DNA of 64,000 nucleotides from Brevibacterium ihuae (lineage in GTDB: Bacteria > Actinomycetota > Actinomycetes > Actinomycetales > Brevibacteriaceae), in NCBI RefSeq assembly GCF_900184225.1, contig NZ_FXWZ01000002.1:643759-707758 (forward strand), given 5' to 3'. The position numbers and the translations under genes were made by a program. A model generated the notes under the pieces. The model saw nothing but the letters and a program-made list of their open reading frames with translations. It had not been told where the DNA came from and ran no database searches. The number at the start of each line of letters is the position of its first letter. Position 1 is the first letter of the stretch. Below are positions 41,798-51,894 of the stretch, piece after piece.

Positions 41798-43144
41798 TCA
41801 GAAGATCAGGACGAGGGCGATGACGACGAGGACGAGCGCGATCGCCGCGGCGACGCCGAGGAGGACGTACGGCGCCTTCGTGGGGCGGTCGCCGACGAGG
41901 ATGTCGCCGTCCTGATCGGTGACGTTGCGCGCGCTCAGCGGAGGAGCCGGCGGACTCGCGATCTCCTCGCCGACCTCGGCGTTCGGCAGCTCCCAGAACC
42001 GGTCGTCCGCATCGTCCTCGACGGTCACCGAGTTGAGGGGCTGGGTGGGCGGGGCTGCTGCGGCATGGCGGACGGGCGCGTCGTCCTCGGTGAGCTCGGA
42101 GGCCGGGCGCGCGGGGTCCGCGTTGGGACGGGCGCGGTGCCTCGGCGAGTCGTCGGCGGGCAGGGAGGTCCCGTCCTCGGCGAGCTCGGCGCGACGCGCG
42201 GCATCCATCGCGGCCTGCGTGCGGGCGAGCGACGAAGCGCCGGTGACGACGCGGATGCCCTGGGAGCTCGGCGGCTGGACGACCGGTGCGCGGCGGCCGC
42301 GACCGGCGGGAGCGCTCGAGAAGTCCTCGTCGGGATCGCCGAAGTCGAGTCCGGCCGGGTCGGTCGAGGAGGCGCCGCCCGACACCCGGGGACCTCCGGC
42401 GGACTGGCGCCGAGCGGTGAAGTCGACGGCGGACGCGTCTGCGGCCCCCGGCGCATTCCGGCCTGCTTCGGGCGCGTCGACGGGGACCGGATCGGTGTCC
42501 GGCTCAGCATCGGGCTGCTGGTCGGCGGCGGCACCCCGTCCGGCGGCGGGCACTCCGGTCGGGGACGAGTCCGGACCGCTCGGTGCGGTGCGGGCCGCAG
42601 CGCCCGGAGCCGGGGGTTCCGGGGTGTCGACGACGGGAAGCGGATCGGTGCTCGGCGCGGAGGCGGCCTCGACCGGCACCGCGTCCGCGGGCGGCGCGTC
42701 TACGGGAGCGGGCACGAGACCGTGCTCGCGCATGTAGCGCTTGCGCTCCGCGCGGGTCGCGAAGTGCGGGATCCCCTTCTGCGCGTCGCGGAGATTCACC
42801 GCGCTCTTCGCGCCGCGGGGATCCGCTTCCTGCTGAGGGTGGTCTGAGGCGAGCGGCCCGCGCTCGTGGCGCACCGGCTCGAAGGGTGTGTCGTCGAAGG
42901 CCGGGACCGGAGAGGACGGAGCGGACGCCGGTGCCGGCTGCGCGGCGGGCGGCGCTGCGGTCGGCGACGCCGGGGCGGGCGACTGCGCGGCGGGCGCAGC
43001 CGGGGCGGCCTGCGGGGCGCGAGGGGACTCGGTCCCGCCCCCGAGCGCGAACGATGCAGGCGCCGCGGGTCCGGCGTTCGCAGCTTCTGCCGCACGCCGC
43101 TCCGCCTCGCGGCGCTCCCTGCGCGTCATGAACTGCTCAGCCAT
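41798..43144 (-). CDS. hypothetical Ala/Pro-rich protein with C-terminal membrane anchor
   Basis: 448 aa. A basic N-terminus ([16 protein letters not shown]) is followed by about 380 residues of low-complexity Ala/Pro/Ser/Asp sequence predicted to be disordered, and a single C-terminal helix [20 protein letters not shown], so the protein is tail-anchored with its bulk in the cytoplasm. ATG 43144 overlaps nadD by eight bases. Proteins of this layout between nadD and rsfS are common in Micrococcales; function unknown. Confidence 0.75.
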   Translation of the reverse strand: MAEQFMTRRERREAERRAAEAANAGPAAPASFALGGGTESPRAPQAAPAAPAAQSPAPASPTAAPPAAQPAPASAPSSPVPAFDDTPFEPVRHERGPLASDHPQQEADPRGAKSAVNLRDAQKGIPHFATRAERKRYMREHGLVPAPVDAPPADAVPVEAASAPSTDPLPVVDTPEPPAPGAAARTAPSGPDSSPTGVPAAGRGAAADQQPDAEPDTDPVPVDAPEAGRNAPGAADASAVDFTARRQSAGGPRVSGGASSTDPAGLDFGDPDEDFSSAPAGRGRRAPVVQPPSSQGIRVVTGASSLARTQAAMDAARRAELAEDGTSLPADDSPRHRARPNADPARPASELTEDDAPVRHAAAAPPTQPLNSVTVEDDADDRFWELPNAEVGEEIASPPAPPLSARNVTDQDGDILVGDRPTKAPYVLLGVAAAIALVLVVIALVLIF

Positions 43145-43742
43145 GCTCACTCCTGTACAACTCGTATTTTGCGATGTACTGTACAACGCCGTCCGGCACC
43201 AGGTACCAGACCGGCATGTCGTCCTCCACCCGGGCCCGGCAGTCCGTCGACGAGATCGCCAGCGCCGGGATCTGCAGCAGGCTCAGGCCGTCCGTCGGCA
43301 ACCCGTCGGTGACGAGTTCGTGGCCCGGCCGGGTCACCCCGACGAAATGGGCCAGGGAGAAGAGCTCGTCGAGATCCTTCCACGTCATGATCTGCGCGAG
43401 CGCATCCGCTCCGGTGATGAAGAACAGCTCGGTGGTCTCGCCGTACTCCGCGCGGAGGTCCCGCAGGGTGTCGATGGTGTAGGTCTCCCCCGGCCGGTCG
43501 ACATCCACCCGGGACACCGTGAAGCGCGGGTTCGACGCCGTCGCGATGACCGTCATGAGGTAGCGGTGCTCCGCAGGCGTCACCTCGCGCATGCTCTTCT
43601 GGTACGGCCGGCCCGTGGGCACGAACACGACCTCGTCGAGCGCGAACGTGGTCGCCACCTCGCTGGCGGCGACCAGGTGTCCGTGATGGATCGGGTCGAA
43701 GGTGCCGCCCATGACACCGACCCGGCGGGTGGAGAGGCTCAT
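43137..43742 (-). CDS. nadD: nicotinate-nucleotide adenylyltransferase
   Basis: 201 aa; joins ATP and nicotinate mononucleotide to form deamido-NAD. N-terminal [19 protein letters not shown] with the catalytic Hx[32 protein letters not shown] and the C-terminal [13 protein letters not shown], equivalent to ISSTxIR. ATG 43742 directly follows the small membrane-protein gene stop at 43744. Operon member with rsfS and the phosphatase. Confidence 0.93.
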   Translation of the reverse strand: MSLSTRRVGVMGGTFDPIHHGHLVAASEVATTFALDEVVFVPTGRPYQKSMREVTPAEHRYLMTVIATASNPRFTVSRVDVDRPGETYTIDTLRDLRAEYGETTELFFITGADALAQIMTWKDLDELFSLAHFVGVTRPGHELVTDGLPTDGLSLLQIPALAISSTDCRARVEDDMPVWYLVPDGVVQYIAKYELYRSEHG

Positions 43743-43743
43743 A

Positions 43744-43902
43744 TCAGTGGCGGTGCGAGATGCCCTTCCACGACATGGTGACGAACATCAGCAGCATGAG
43801 GATCGCGAACGCGATGAGCCCGTAGAAGATCGGGTGCATCGGCAGCTCCACCACGGTGTGGTGCGCTTCTTCGGCCTGGGCCAGCAGGATAGACGTCTTC
43901 AC
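43744..43902 (-). CDS. small membrane protein between nadD and proA
   Basis: 52 aa from GTG 43902 with SD AAGGAG. Short acidic N-terminus ([20 protein letters not shown]), one helix [20 protein letters not shown] and a basic end WKGISHRH. The longer ATG at 43950 lacks an SD. Tiny one-helix proteins with the ending (N/S)RH are recurrent at this spot in Actinobacteria; function unknown. Confidence 0.72.
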   Translation of the reverse strand: MKTSILLAQAEEAHHTVVELPMHPIFYGLIAFAILMLLMFVTMSWKGISHRH

Positions 43903-44019
43903 AAGGGCTCCTTGTCTCGCGACCGCACGCGGTCGGCCTGGGTGTTCCATAACAGTTTCTCATGGATTGCACGCGGATCTCTCACCGGGGCGGCACCGGA
44001 GCGGCGCGGAGCCGCCGCC

Positions 44020-45318
44020 TCACTCGCGGATCTGCCCGCTGCCGCGCATGATCCACTTGGTCGTCGTGAGCTGGGCGAGGCCCATCGGGCCGCGCGCGTG
44101 GAGCTTCTGGGTCGAGATCCCGACCTCGGCCCCGAGGCCGAACTCGCCGCCGTCGGTGAAGCGGGTGGAGACGTTGACGCCGACCGCGGCGGAGTCGATC
44201 GCTCGGACGAAGTGCTCGGCCTTGTCGAGCTCGTTGGTGACGATGACCTCGGTATGGCCCGAGGAGTACGCGCGGATGTGCTCGATCGCCTCGTCGATGT
44301 CGGCGACGATCTTCACCGCGAGCTCGAGCGCGAGGTACTCCTTGGCCCAGTCGCGGCGGGTCACCCGCTTCGTGCGGACTCCGTCCGGTGCGTGCGCGGC
44401 GACGTCGGCATCAGCATGGACGACCACCCCCGCCGCGTCGAGCCGGGCGAGGATCTTCGGCAGCACGCGCTTCGCCGCCTTCTCGTGGACGAGGAGGGTC
44501 TCGAGCGCGTTGCACACGCTCGGCCGCTGTGCCTTCGAGTTGAGGACGAGATCGCCGGCCATCCCGACGGGGGCGGACGAGTCGAGGTACATGTGGACGT
44601 TGCCGGCGCCCGTTTCGATGACCGGCACGATCGACTCGCGAACGACGGTTGCGATGAGGTCGGCCCCGCCGCGCGGGATGAGCAGGTCGACGTGATCGCG
44701 GGCCTGCATGAGGACCTGCGCGCCGGCCCGGCCGTACTCATCGATCCCGGCGACGGCCTCGGCGGGCAGCCCGACGGAGGCGACCGCACGGCGCAGGAGC
44801 TCGACGAGCAGCGTGTTCGAGGACTTCGCCGCCGATCCGCCGCGGAGCACCACGGCGTTGCCGCTCTTGAGGGCGAGGGCCGCGATGTCGACCGTGACGT
44901 TGGGCCGGGCCTCGTAGATCGCGCCGACGACTCCCATCGGCACACGCTCCTGGCGGAGGAGGATCCCGTTGGGCAGCGTCCGGCCGTGGACGATGTCGCC
45001 CACGGGGTCGGGCAGCGCGATGACCTCGCGCACGGCGCCGGCGATCTGCGCGATCCGCTCCTCGGTGAGGGTGAGGCGATCGATCATCGCCTCCGGCGTG
45101 TCCTTCTTCCGGGCGGTCTCGATGTCCTCGGCGTTGGCGGCCCGGATGTCGTCGGCGTTGTCGAGGAGGGTCCGGGCGATCGCTTCGAGTGCGGCGTTCT
45201 TCAGAGCCGTCGACGCACCGGCCACGGCGGTCGACGCCGCTTTGGAGGCGCGGACGACGCGGGTGACTCCGCGCACGGTCTTCACGTCGATGTCGGCGGT
45301 CCGAGAGGTGTCGGTCAT
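44020..45318 (-). CDS. proA: gamma-glutamyl phosphate reductase
   Basis: 432 aa; reduces glutamyl-5-phosphate to the semialdehyde with NADPH, second step of proline synthesis. Aldehyde-dehydrogenase fold: GVVGAIYEARPNVTVD, SGNAVVLRGGSAAKSSN, PRGGADLIATV, and the catalytic Cys in QRPSVCNALETLLVH (about residue 268). Ends TTTKWIMRGSGQIRE, the ProA terminus. 12 bases downstream of proB. Confidence 0.95.
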   Translation of the reverse strand: MTDTSRTADIDVKTVRGVTRVVRASKAASTAVAGASTALKNAALEAIARTLLDNADDIRAANAEDIETARKKDTPEAMIDRLTLTEERIAQIAGAVREVIALPDPVGDIVHGRTLPNGILLRQERVPMGVVGAIYEARPNVTVDIAALALKSGNAVVLRGGSAAKSSNTLLVELLRRAVASVGLPAEAVAGIDEYGRAGAQVLMQARDHVDLLIPRGGADLIATVVRESIVPVIETGAGNVHMYLDSSAPVGMAGDLVLNSKAQRPSVCNALETLLVHEKAAKRVLPKILARLDAAGVVVHADADVAAHAPDGVRTKRVTRRDWAKEYLALELAVKIVADIDEAIEHIRAYSSGHTEVIVTNELDKAEHFVRAIDSAAVGVNVSTRFTDGGEFGLGAEVGISTQKLHARGPMGLAQLTTTKWIMRGSGQIRE

Positions 45319-45330
45319 GGCGCTGCTCTC

Positions 45331-46500
45331 CTAGAACACTGCGTCGGTGAGGACGAGGTCGTTGCGATGGATGACCTCTTTACGGTAGTCCCCGCCGAAC
45401 CGGTCGCCAAGTTCGTCGATCGACATCCCGAACATCCCCGGCAGCTCGTGCGCGCCGAAGTTCACCATGCCCCGGGCGATGAGATCGCCGGCCGGATCGC
45501 GCACGTCGACCGGGTCACCGGCCTCGAACGCCCCGCTCACCGCGGTCACCCCGGCGGCGAGCAGCGAGGTGCCCCGCCGCAGGAGGGCGCGGGCCGCACC
45601 GGCGTCGACGTGGATCGTGCCGTGGGTCTCGGCGAGGTGCGCCAGCCACAGCAGCCGGGTCTGGCGTCGTCGGTGCGTGACGCCGAAGTACGTCCCGAAG
45701 TCCTCCCCCGCGAGGGCGCGCGCAACATGCGGGGCAGCGGTGAGCGCGGTGGGGATGCCGGAGTCGGCGGCCATGGTGGCCGCCTGGACCTTGGTGAGCA
45801 TGCCGCCGGTGCCGACCCCGGCGTCTCCGACCCCGCCGATCCCCACGGCGGCGAGGTCGTCGGGACCCGCGACATAGGCGACGTGCTCAGCGCCCGGGTT
45901 CCCGGGCGGAGCCGTGTAGAGGGCGTCGACGTCGGAGAGCAGCACGAGGGCGTCGGCGTGGGCGAGGTGGGCGACGAGAGCGGCGAGCCGGTCGTTGTCG
46001 CCGAACCGGATCTCCCGCGTGGCGACGGTGTCGTTCTCGTTGACGATCGGCATGATCCCGAGCGCGAGGAGCCGGTCGACGGCGCGCTGGGCGTTGCGGT
46101 AGTGGGCGCGCCGGATGAGGTCGTCGGCGGTGAGGAGGACCTGGCCGGGCACCACGCCCCGCTCGGCGAGCGCGTGGGTGTAGGCGGCCATGAGCAGCCC
46201 CTGCCCGACGCCGGCGGCGGCCTGCTGGGTCGCGAGGTCCTTGGGCCGAAGGGACAGGCCCATGGGGACGATCCCGGCGGAGATCGCACCCGAGGACACG
46301 AGGATCACCTCGTGCCCGGCGGCGCGGTGGTCGGCGAGGGCATCGGTGAGGGCGCGGAGGTTCCCGTGATCGAGTCCCCCGGCCACCGAGGTCAGGGACG
46401 AGGAGCCGACCTTGACGACGACCCGCCGGGCACCCGCGACCGCGGCCCGGGTCTCCTCGAGGTCCGCGGTCGCCCGCGGAACGCGGCGTCCGTCGGTCAT
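45331..46500 (-). CDS. proB: glutamate 5-kinase
   Basis: 389 aa; phosphorylates glutamate, the feedback-controlled first step of proline synthesis. Amino-acid-kinase domain with [46 protein letters not shown] and [15 protein letters not shown], followed by a C-terminal PUA domain (about residues 285-370). ATG 46500 overlaps the obgE stop (ATGA), so the long frame extending through obgE is spurious. Confidence 0.95.
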   Translation of the reverse strand: MTDGRRVPRATADLEETRAAVAGARRVVVKVGSSSLTSVAGGLDHGNLRALTDALADHRAAGHEVILVSSGAISAGIVPMGLSLRPKDLATQQAAAGVGQGLLMAAYTHALAERGVVPGQVLLTADDLIRRAHYRNAQRAVDRLLALGIMPIVNENDTVATREIRFGDNDRLAALVAHLAHADALVLLSDVDALYTAPPGNPGAEHVAYVAGPDDLAAVGIGGVGDAGVGTGGMLTKVQAATMAADSGIPTALTAAPHVARALAGEDFGTYFGVTHRRRQTRLLWLAHLAETHGTIHVDAGAARALLRRGTSLLAAGVTAVSGAFEAGDPVDVRDPAGDLIARGMVNFGAHELPGMFGMSIDELGDRFGGDYRKEVIHRNDLVLTDAVF

Positions 46501-48023
46501 TCCCCGGCCTCCCGGGCCCGCTTCTCCGCGAGGCGCTCCGCCTCGAGCTCGGCGCGCGCCTCGGCCTTGGCGTCCATCCGCTCGTGGAAGGCGGCCTTGC
46601 GCTCCTTCCGGGACGCGCGCCCGGACTCCTCGAGGCGGAGGTCGGTGCCGCGCTGGCCGAGCAGCTCGGCACCGCCGACCATCGTCGGATCCCAGTCGAA
46701 CACGACCCCGGCACCGGGTCCGATGACGACGGTCGAGCCGGGGACGGCGCCGGCCTTGAAGAGCTCCTCCTCGACGCCGAGGCGCTCGAGCCGGTCGCCG
46801 AGGTAGCCGACGGCCTCGTCGTTGGCGAAGTCGGTCTGCACGACCCAGCGCTCGGGCTTCTCGCCGAGGATCCGGAAGACCTCGCCCTCGGGGGTGCTCT
46901 CCACCGCGATCCGGAAGCCGGCGTCGTCGACCGCCTTCGGACGGATGACCACCCGTTCGGGTGCGACCGGCTCCGCCTCGCGGCGGGCGCGCTCCTCGGC
47001 GACGAGCGCGGCCATCGCGAAGGACAGCTCGCGCAGTCCCCGGTGGGACACCGCGGACACGTCGAACACGCGGTACCCGGCGTCCTCGAGATCGGCGCGG
47101 ACGATGTCGGCGAGGTCCTGCCCGTCGGGGATGTCGGTCTTGTTGAGGGCGACGAGGGCGGGCCGCTCGGTGAGGGGGAGCAGGTCTCCCCCGTCGTGGG
47201 CGATGTCGACGGCGTACTTCGCGAGCTCGGCCTCGATGGTCCGGAGGTCGGACACCGGATCGCGGCCGGGCTCCCAGGTCGCCATGTCGATGACGTGGAC
47301 GAGCGCCGCGCAGCGCTCGACGTGGCGCAGGAACTCGAGCCCGAGCCCCTTGCCCTCCGAGGCGCCGGGGATGAGCCCGGGGACGTCGGCGACGGTGAAG
47401 CGCACGTCCCCGGCCTCGACGACGCCGAGGTTCGGCACGAGCGTGGTGAAGGGGTAGTCGGCGATCTTCGGCCGGGCCGCGGACAGCGCGGCGATGAGGC
47501 TCGATTTGCCCGCCGAGGGGAACCCGATGAGCGCGATGTCGGCGACGGTCTTGACCTCGAGGACGAGGTCGCGGGACTCCCCCGGCTCGCCGAGGAGCGC
47601 GAATCCGGGCGCCTTGCGCTTGGTCGAGGCGAGCGCGGCGTTCCCGAGGCCTCCCCGACCGCCGGCGGCGGCGACGAATTCGGTGCCGGGCTCGACGAGG
47701 TCGGCGAGCACCTCGCCGTCGGAACTCTTGACGACGGTGCCCACGGGGACGGGGAGGACGAGGGTCTCGCCGTGCGCGCCGTGGCGGAGGTCGCCCTTGC
47801 CGATCCCGCCGTTGGGCGCGGAGCGGTGCGGGCTGCGATGGTAGGGCAGGAGGGTCGTCGTCTGGTCGTCGACGAGGAGGACGACGTCCCCGCCGTTGCC
47901 GCCGTCGGCACCGTCCGGGCCGCCGAGAGGCTTGAACTTCTCCCGCCGGATCGAGGCACAGCCGTTGCCGCCGTCGCCCGCGGAGACGTGCAGGGTGACG
48001 CGATCGATGAACTCCGTGGCCAT
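46497..48023 (-). CDS. obgE: Obg family GTPase
   Basis: 508 aa ribosome-associated GTPase. Gly-rich Obg domain ([33 protein letters not shown]), G domain with G1 [16 protein letters not shown]3 [16 protein letters not shown] and G4 NKTDIPD, then the C-terminal OCT domain (about 350-430) and a charged tail rich in Lys/Glu/Arg. Sits after rpmA/rplU as in most bacteria; a hairpin separates it from rpmA. Confidence 0.95.
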   Translation of the reverse strand: MATEFIDRVTLHVSAGDGGNGCASIRREKFKPLGGPDGADGGNGGDVVLLVDDQTTTLLPYHRSPHRSAPNGGIGKGDLRHGAHGETLVLPVPVGTVVKSSDGEVLADLVEPGTEFVAAAGGRGGLGNAALASTKRKAPGFALLGEPGESRDLVLEVKTVADIALIGFPSAGKSSLIAALSAARPKIADYPFTTLVPNLGVVEAGDVRFTVADVPGLIPGASEGKGLGLEFLRHVERCAALVHVIDMATWEPGRDPVSDLRTIEAELAKYAVDIAHDGGDLLPLTERPALVALNKTDIPDGQDLADIVRADLEDAGYRVFDVSAVSHRGLRELSFAMAALVAEERARREAEPVAPERVVIRPKAVDDAGFRIAVESTPEGEVFRILGEKPERWVVQTDFANDEAVGYLGDRLERLGVEEELFKAGAVPGSTVVIGPGAGVVFDWDPTMVGGAELLGQRGTDLRLEESGRASRKERKAAFHERMDAKAEARAELEAERLAEKRAREAGE

Positions 48024-48060
48024 GGCCGTCCTTTGCGGTTCGGGTGCGGGGAACGGGAAT

Positions 48061-48090
48061 GGGGTGAGCCCTCTGCTGAAGGCTCACCCC
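48061..48090 (-). terminator. hairpin between rpmA and obgE
   Basis: Perfect 10-bp stem GGGGTGAGCC / GGCTCACCCC, 10-nt loop. On the minus strand a -10-like TAGGAT (48096-48091) touches its upstream side, so it may be either a terminator of rplU-rpmA transcripts or a 5' structure of a separate obgE transcript. Confidence 0.55.
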
Positions 48091-48158
48091 ATCCTAGTGC
48101 GGTGCGGTCCGGCGGGAGCGGTGCTCACCGCCGCGCCGCCGCGGATCGTTCCGGCGTC

Positions 48159-48410
48159 TCAGCCGGCGACGATGTTGACGACCTTGCGGCCGCTCTTGGC
48201 ACCGAACTCGACGGTGCCCGCCGCGAGGGCGAAGAGGGTGTCGTCGCCGCCGCGTCCGACGTTCTCACCGGCGTGGAACCGGGTGCCGCGCTGACGGACG
48301 AGGATCTCACCGGCGTTGACGACCTGACCGCCGAAGCGCTTCACACCGAGGCGCTTGGCGTTCGAGTCGCGACCGTTGCGAGTGGAGCTCGCTCCCTTTT
48401 TGGTTGCCAT
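48159..48410 (-). CDS. rpmA: 50S ribosomal protein L27
   Basis: 83 aa. [20 protein letters not shown] start, [20 protein letters not shown] and [18 protein letters not shown] as in all L27 proteins. N-terminus lacks the Firmicutes-type cleaved leader. ATG 48410, 34 bases after rplU. Confidence 0.96.
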   Translation of the reverse strand: MATKKGASSTRNGRDSNAKRLGVKRFGGQVVNAGEILVRQRGTRFHAGENVGRGGDDTLFALAAGTVEFGAKSGRKVVNIVAG

Positions 48411-48444
48411 GGCTGAATCTCCTGCGAAATCTGGGGGTCGGGTC

Positions 48445-48753
48445 TTACTTGATGTCGGTGATCTTGAGGCGGGTGAGGTCCTGACGGTGACCCTGCCGCT
48501 TCTTGTAGCCCGTCTTGTTCTTGTACTTCTGGATGACGATCTTGGGACCGCGGAGCTCGTCGACGACCTCGGCGGAGACCGTGACCTTGGCGAGCGCATC
48601 GGCATCGTGGGTGACGGTGTCGCCGTCGACGTGGAGGACGGCGGCGAGCTCGACGGTGTCGCCGGCTGCGGCCTTCATACGGTTGACGGTGATGATGTCG
48701 CCGACGCTGACCTTCTCCTGATGGCCGCCGGCACGGACGATGGCGTAGACCAT
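48445..48753 (-). CDS. rplU: 50S ribosomal protein L21
   Basis: 102 aa. [32 protein letters not shown], and the C-terminal [20 protein letters not shown] and [13 protein letters not shown], complete L21. First gene of the L21-L27 operon, with about 170 nt of untranslated leader. Confidence 0.96.
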   Translation of the reverse strand: MVYAIVRAGGHQEKVSVGDIITVNRMKAAAGDTVELAAVLHVDGDTVTHDADALAKVTVSAEVVDELRGPKIVIQKYKNKTGYKKRQGHRQDLTRLKITDIK

Positions 48754-48946
48754 GTCTGAACCCCTTCTCGATTCTGCGCGCGCTCAGCGCACGGCTGCTC
48801 ACGACTGCTGTGTGACGGCAGCTCTCCCTTGGCCGAACCGGACCGGGGCGATGCCCGCGGACCGCGCTGCCCATTGGAAGGAAGAGCCCACCGTGGTGCT
48901 CATGCACCGACGCACTATCTTACAGTCGGGGCGCGGCGGGGGACAA
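48754..48946 (-). promoter_or_regulatory. promoter and leader of the rplU-rpmA operon
   Basis: Minus-strand promoter: TTGTCC (48946-48941), 18-bp spacer, TAAGAT (48922-48917). The transcript would carry a leader of about 155 nt before rplU, containing complementary segments (for example CGCGCTCAGCGC near 48780). L21 leaders with autoregulatory structure exist in other bacteria; whether this one is homologous I cannot tell. Confidence 0.55.
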
Positions 48947-48976
48947 ATCGCCGCGTGACCTGCCGGAAGCGGCGGA

Positions 48977-49282
48977 TCAGCGGCCGTCGCGGTGCTCCTC
49001 GGCGATCCGTTCGTGATGGCGGATGACCTCCGCGACGACGAAGGCGAGGAACTTCTCCGCGAACTCCGGGTCGAGGTTCGCCTCCGCGGCCAGCCGGCGG
49101 AGCCGCGCGACCTGCCGGGCCTCGCGCTCGGGGTCCGCGGCGGGCAGGTCGTGTCGGGCCTTGAGCTCGCCCACGCGCTCGGTGAGCTTGAACCGCTCGG
49201 CGAGGACGTGGAGCAGCGCGGCATCGATGTTGTCGATGCTGCCGCGCAGGCGTGCGAGCTCGGCTGGGATCTCAGCGCTCAT
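48977..49282 (-). CDS. chorismate mutase (AroQ class)
   Basis: 101 aa all-helical mutase converting chorismate to prephenate for Phe/Tyr synthesis. LARLRGSIDNIDAALLHVLA, ERFKLTERVGELKARHDLPA and DPEREARQVARLRRLA carry the active-site Arg/Lys/Glu set; C-terminus FVVAEVIRHHERIAEEHR. No signal peptide, so the intracellular actinobacterial type that partners DAHP synthase. Overlaps malQ by 11 bases. Confidence 0.9.
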   Translation of the reverse strand: MSAEIPAELARLRGSIDNIDAALLHVLAERFKLTERVGELKARHDLPAADPEREARQVARLRRLAAEANLDPEFAEKFLAFVVAEVIRHHERIAEEHRDGR

Positions 49283-51692
49283 GATCGTCCTCGGGGGTGT
49301 CGGTGACGGCGGGTGTCGGCTCCGGATCCCGCTGCGGGTCGCGGGGTCCGTCTGCGGACATCGTAGCGGGCCGCCCGCCGGACTCCTCCCCGGTGTCGTG
49401 CCCGGCCTCGTTCATGATCCGCGCGATGACCGGCAGCCGGTCCCCGCCGTCGAGGTCGTCGAGCATGACGGGGGTCCCGCTGCCGTCGGTGAGCGGCAGG
49501 GTCCAGTTCGGGTACTCGTCGGAGGTGCCCGGCTTGTTCTGCGTGCGCCGCTCCCCCACGACGTCGGCGAGCGACACCCCGACGAGCTGGGCGGCGGTGC
49601 GGGACAGATAGGAGTGGAGCCCGACGGTCACCGGCCACACGTCGTCGATCGTGCCGACCATGGTGTCGGTCGGCTCGAGGTGTCCGGCCTCGGCGACGGT
49701 CTTGAGGACGTCCTGCCGGTTCGTCCGCTCCCCCGTGTACACCTCGTGCGGGTCGGAGTCGAGCAGTCCGAGCTCCTCGGACAGCTCGATATCGGCGAGG
49801 TTGAGGTAGCCCGCGGTCGGGTGCATGTCGTGCGTGTTGAGCGTGGCGAGGCTGAGCGGGCGGTAGGCGGCGGGGTCGGTGAGCCCGTCCTCGGTCTGCT
49901 CGAACCACAGGACCGAGGTCCCGAGGATCCCGAGGTCGGTGAGCCGGTCGCGCACACCCGGCCCCACGGTCCCGAGGTCCTCGCCGATGACGAGGACGCC
50001 GGCCCGGTGCGCCTCGAGCGCGAGGACGGCGAGGATCGCCTCGGAGTCGTAGGCGACGTAGGCGCCGTCCTTCGGGGCGTTGCCGCGCGGGATCCACCAC
50101 AGCCGGAAGAGCCCCATGATGTGGTCGATGCGGATGCCGCCGGCACCGGTGAACGCGGTGCGGAACAGGTCGCGCAGCGGCGCGTAGCCGGCGTCGGCGA
50201 GGCGCTGCGGGTGCCACGGCGGCTGGGACCAGTCCTGACCCTGCTGGTTGTAGAAGTCCGCCGGCGCGCCGACGCTGACCTCGGAGGCGAGGAAGTCGTC
50301 GAGGCTCCACGCGTCCGCACCGCCGCCGGACACCCCGACGGCGAGGTCGGTGACGAGCCCGATGCGCATCCCGAGCTCGCGGGCGGTGCGCTGCGCCGAG
50401 CGGAGCTGCTCGGCCGCGATGAACTGGGTCCACATCCAGAACTCGATCGCCGCGGCGTGCTCGGACTCGAAATCGCGGACCGCCTCGGCGCGCGGTCCGG
50501 TCATCTCCTCCGGCCAGGCCACCCCGGTGGCGAGCATGCGCACCGCGTTCTCGGCGTCGCGCCCGCGGGACTTCCGGAGCGCCTTCGCCGCCCGCTTCGC
50601 CTTCGCCCCGCCGCTGCTCGCCTCGCGGTAGATCGCGTTGAACACCGCCCAGTTGCGCATCCCGAGCGGTGCGCGCTCGACGAAGCGCTCGAACATGCGC
50701 CGCCGCGCTGATCCGACCGGGACCTTGTAGAGGAGTTCGAGGGCGGCGATCTTGTCGGTGAGCACCTTGTCGCGGTCGATCGGATCGGAGGTGATCGCCG
50801 GCTTGCCCCAGCGGCGGGCGAGCGACTGGATGGCCAGCCGCTGCTCGGTGTCGATGTGGGCGGCCTCGGGGATGTCCTCGAGCCGGATGTAGATCGGATC
50901 GATCGCCTGTCGGCTCGAGGGGAGGTAGGGCGAGTTCTCCACGGGGGCCATCGGCGCCTGCGCATGGATCGGGTTGATGAGCACGAAGTCGGCGCCCTGC
51001 TCCGCGGAGATCGCCATGAGATCGCGGAGGTCGCCGAAGTCGCCGATCCCCCACGAGGTGCGCGAGCGCAGGGAGTACAGCTGCACGGTGAGGCCCCACG
51101 GACGGCGCGGGATGTCGGCCGGAGCCATCGCACGCTCGGTGACCTCGGCGACGGTGGGCACGGTGCGCGGGGCGACGAGGAACGGCATCGCGTCAGCGCG
51201 GTGACCGCTGGTCAGGGTGATCCGGTGCTCCCCGAGCGGGAGGTCCGCCGGCATCCGGACGGCGCGCACCTGGCGGAGCTGCGGGGCGCCGTCGACCATG
51301 ACGGTGCGCGTCTCGGTGACCGGGCCGATCGCATCGAGCGGCACCCGGTCGCCGGACTCGGTCGTCAGGCTGAGTCCGAACCTCTCCCCCTCCGGCAGGG
51401 TGAAGGGGATCTCCGCGGAATCGCCCGCGAACTGGTGGGCGAAGGCCGGCAGCGGGCGGGCGAAGCGCGCGTCGTCGAGTGCGCGGAGGCTGTCCTCGAC
51501 CTGGGGGCGGGTCTCGCACGGGGCGCCGAGCGCCTCGAGCACGGAGGCGAGCGTCCGATCCGGGATCTGCACCGTGTCCCCCTCGGCAGACCGGTACTCG
51601 GCCTGGACGCCGTAGGCGTCGGCCAGCCGATGGAGGGGTCCGGTCATGTCGGTGACAAAGTGCGGGGCTCCGGAGGAGGACTGCTCAGGCAT
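49272..51692 (-). CDS. malQ: 4-alpha-glucanotransferase (amylomaltase, GH77)
   Basis: 806 aa, the long actinobacterial form with an N-terminal beta-rich extension (about residues 1-180) before the GH77 barrel. Core motifs: SRTSWGIGDFGDL, GIRIDHIMGLFRLWWIPRGN (nucleophile Asp), LVIGEDLGTVGPGVRD (acid/base Glu), TLNTHDMHPTAGYL (third Asp). ATG 51692 precedes MPEQSSSGAPHFVTDM; the frame upstream includes a terminator and is not coding. Rearranges maltodextrins; no other glycogen gene is nearby. Confidence 0.93.
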   Translation of the reverse strand: MPEQSSSGAPHFVTDMTGPLHRLADAYGVQAEYRSAEGDTVQIPDRTLASVLEALGAPCETRPQVEDSLRALDDARFARPLPAFAHQFAGDSAEIPFTLPEGERFGLSLTTESGDRVPLDAIGPVTETRTVMVDGAPQLRQVRAVRMPADLPLGEHRITLTSGHRADAMPFLVAPRTVPTVAEVTERAMAPADIPRRPWGLTVQLYSLRSRTSWGIGDFGDLRDLMAISAEQGADFVLINPIHAQAPMAPVENSPYLPSSRQAIDPIYIRLEDIPEAAHIDTEQRLAIQSLARRWGKPAITSDPIDRDKVLTDKIAALELLYKVPVGSARRRMFERFVERAPLGMRNWAVFNAIYREASSGGAKAKRAAKALRKSRGRDAENAVRMLATGVAWPEEMTGPRAEAVRDFESEHAAAIEFWMWTQFIAAEQLRSAQRTARELGMRIGLVTDLAVGVSGGGADAWSLDDFLASEVSVGAPADFYNQQGQDWSQPPWHPQRLADAGYAPLRDLFRTAFTGAGGIRIDHIMGLFRLWWIPRGNAPKDGAYVAYDSEAILAVLALEAHRAGVLVIGEDLGTVGPGVRDRLTDLGILGTSVLWFEQTEDGLTDPAAYRPLSLATLNTHDMHPTAGYLNLADIELSEELGLLDSDPHEVYTGERTNRQDVLKTVAEAGHLEPTDTMVGTIDDVWPVTVGLHSYLSRTAAQLVGVSLADVVGERRTQNKPGTSDEYPNWTLPLTDGSGTPVMLDDLDGGDRLPVIARIMNEAGHDTGEESGGRPATMSADGPRDPQRDPEPTPAVTDTPEDDHER

Positions 51693-51824
51693 GCTCCCAC
51701 AATAGTCGCCGAGGAACCGGTCCCCGGCACGCGGCCGGGGCGGGGCGCCGGACTGACGGGATGGCCCGCCCGTCGTCCGGCCCGAGGCGGTACGGCCGAC
51801 CGGGTCGGCGCACCGGGACGACGA

Positions 51825-51856
51825 CGGAGGCCGGAACCTTGCGGTTCCGGCCTCCG
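51825..51856 (-). terminator. terminator downstream of the symporter gene
   Basis: Perfect 14-bp stem CGGAGGCCGGAACC / GGTTCCGGCCTCCG with tetraloop TTGC, 38 bases past the symporter stop and upstream of malQ. Confidence 0.8.
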
Positions 51857-51894
51857 TGCGTCTCGCTCTCGGGCGAGGCGTCAGATCGCTGCGA

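Noticed and set aside
43702..46806. Plus-strand open frame of 1034 codons opposite nadD, proA and proB
   Set aside because: Shadow frame covering several proven minus-strand genes; no motif and biased charged composition.
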